Of a DNA stretch of 50,189 nucleotides, positions 49,993 through 50,189 are shown one piece after another. Position 1 is the stretch's first letter. Each line of letters opens with the position of its first letter. The translations under genes were made by a program, and so were the position numbers. The stretch comes from an uncultured Opitutales bacterium (GTDB lineage Bacteria; Verrucomicrobiota; Verrucomicrobiia; Opitutales; UBA953): the NCBI GenBank assembly GCA_934675585.1, contig CAKUQY010000015.1:1-50189 (forward strand), in the 5' to 3' direction. Below the pieces are notes generated by a model. It saw nothing but the letters and a program-made list of their open reading frames with translations, ran no database searches and was not told the DNA's origin.

Positions 49993-50178
49993 AATTGAAA
50001 AATAAAAGTTTGAATTATCAAGTAAAAATTATAACACTTTTTGCGCGGGAACGAGAATTATTAAATCGTTCCCGCAAAAATAATCGCGTTCCCGCGGGAA
50101 TATTTTTTTTGATTTGACAGATATTTTTCGCGCCGTTATAGTTGTTGGTGTTTTAAAACCCCGAATTTTTTATTTTTT
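49993..50178. other. Intergenic region with a motif cluster and promoter
   Basis: Upstream of the ATPase (minus) and a possible plus-strand gene. It has three exact motif copies (50047, 50067 and 50087), with one inverted pair, and a good plus-strand promoter at 50114-50142. No RNA gene or ORF was found. Confidence 0.5.
50114..50142 (+). promoter_or_regulatory. Promoter at the window end
   Basis: TTGACA (50114-50119) and TATAGT (50137-50142), 17 nt apart, the best-matching promoter in the window. It reads toward the ATG at 50179, leaving a leader of about 30 nt. Confidence 0.6.
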
Positions 50179-50189
50179 ATGAGCGAAGT
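50179..50189 (+). CDS. Possible start of a gene cut by the window end
   Basis: ATGAGCGAAG at the window edge, downstream of a strong promoter and a T-rich leader. Only three full codons (M-S-E) are visible, so nothing can be said about the product. Confidence 0.3.

Larger units (their letters stand above)
40001..50189. repeat. Uptake-like motif copies, 40-50 kb (53 exact cores)
   Basis: 40023+, 40280+, 40579-, 40746-, 40939-, 41097+, 41139-, 41533+, 41705-, 41796+, 41861+, 42131+, 42203+, 42600+, 42652+, 42675+, 42907-, 43392-, 43452+, 43708-, 43873+, 43928+, 44008+, 44446+, 44563+, 44592-, 44965-, 44980-, 45088+, 45112+, 45274-, 45521-, 45580-, 46435+, 46472-, 46660+, 46883-, 47117+, 47364+, 47635+, 47910-, 47952-, 47973-, 48519-, 48898-, 49150+, 49300-, 49339+, 49465+, 49485-, 50047+, 50067-, 50087-. 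Confidence 0.9.

Noticed and set aside
1..50189. Motif as a Chi-like recombination hotspot
   Set aside because: Chi sites are strongly biased to one strand relative to replication. Here both orientations are equally frequent over 50 kb. It is not fully excluded without knowing the origin.
1..50189. Motif as a HIP1-like palindromic repeat
   Set aside because: HIP1 is a perfect palindrome; this core (GGGAACG) is asymmetric, only its flanking GCG/CGC being symmetrical.

Overview
The window reads as a chromosomal stretch of a Gram-negative bacterium, most likely a Verrucomicrobiota member (Opitutae-like). Evidence for this is a very large pilin-like protein of the Verru_Chthon cassette A type, a LolC/E permease, an LpoB-type lipoprotein, ExbB/ExbD, and mostly SD-less starts. 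Composition is moderate in G+C. No rRNA, tRNA, CRISPR array, prophage or insertion sequence was seen. About 43 intact protein genes and two gene remnants fill nearly all of it.

The most striking signal is not a gene. The asymmetric motif GCGGGAACG / CGTTCCCGC is scattered through the whole window. By eye I counted about 215 exact copies of its 7-base core (GGGAACG or CGTTCCC), one per roughly 230 bp, where about 6 are expected by chance. The two orientations are balanced (about 106 and 109). Copies lie in coding and intergenic DNA. Inside genes they are read in every frame as V-P-A, A-G-T, R-E-R, G-N-A, R-S-R or F-P. Between genes they often form inverted pairs or fused palindromes that make terminator hairpins. 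This is how DNA uptake sequences behave in Neisseria and Pasteurellaceae, but at a several-fold higher density. I propose an undescribed uptake-sequence-like system or another motif-driven genome-marking system.

Layout. 1-6 kb (+): ruvB, a DUF486 membrane protein, two paralogous duplicated-domain proteins, purB and a secreted endonuclease/exonuclease/phosphatase-fold protein. 6-20 kb (-): Na+-dependent transporter, a DNA methyltransferase remnant, guaA, corA, a secreted unknown, lolC/E, a broken four-helix-bundle gene, fhs, a small unknown, rph and the giant pilin-like protein. 20-25.6 kb (+): a degenerate P-loop protein coupled to nspC, then purC-purE-rsmE-RDD-nif3. 25.6-26.9 kb (-): a HAD phosphatase and an LpoB-like lipoprotein. 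27-35 kb (+): topoisomerase III, a degenerate Rho paralogue, an SGNH hydrolase, recJ, a GNAT acetyltransferase and an OB-like protein with an SSB-type C-terminal tip. 35-48 kb (+): hisD, fabD, a GH2 glycosidase, tmk-holB-VWA, then dxs-exbB-exbD-lipoprotein-prfB. 48-50 kb (-): a heavy-metal P-type ATPase.

Purine and one-carbon metabolism (purB, purC, a class II purE, guaA, fhs) and DNA/RNA maintenance (ruvB, recJ, topoisomerase III, tmk, holB, rph, the Rho-like protein) dominate. Several genes carry a TATAAT-type -10 box only 7-10 nt before the start codon, which suggests leaderless or nearly leaderless mRNAs.
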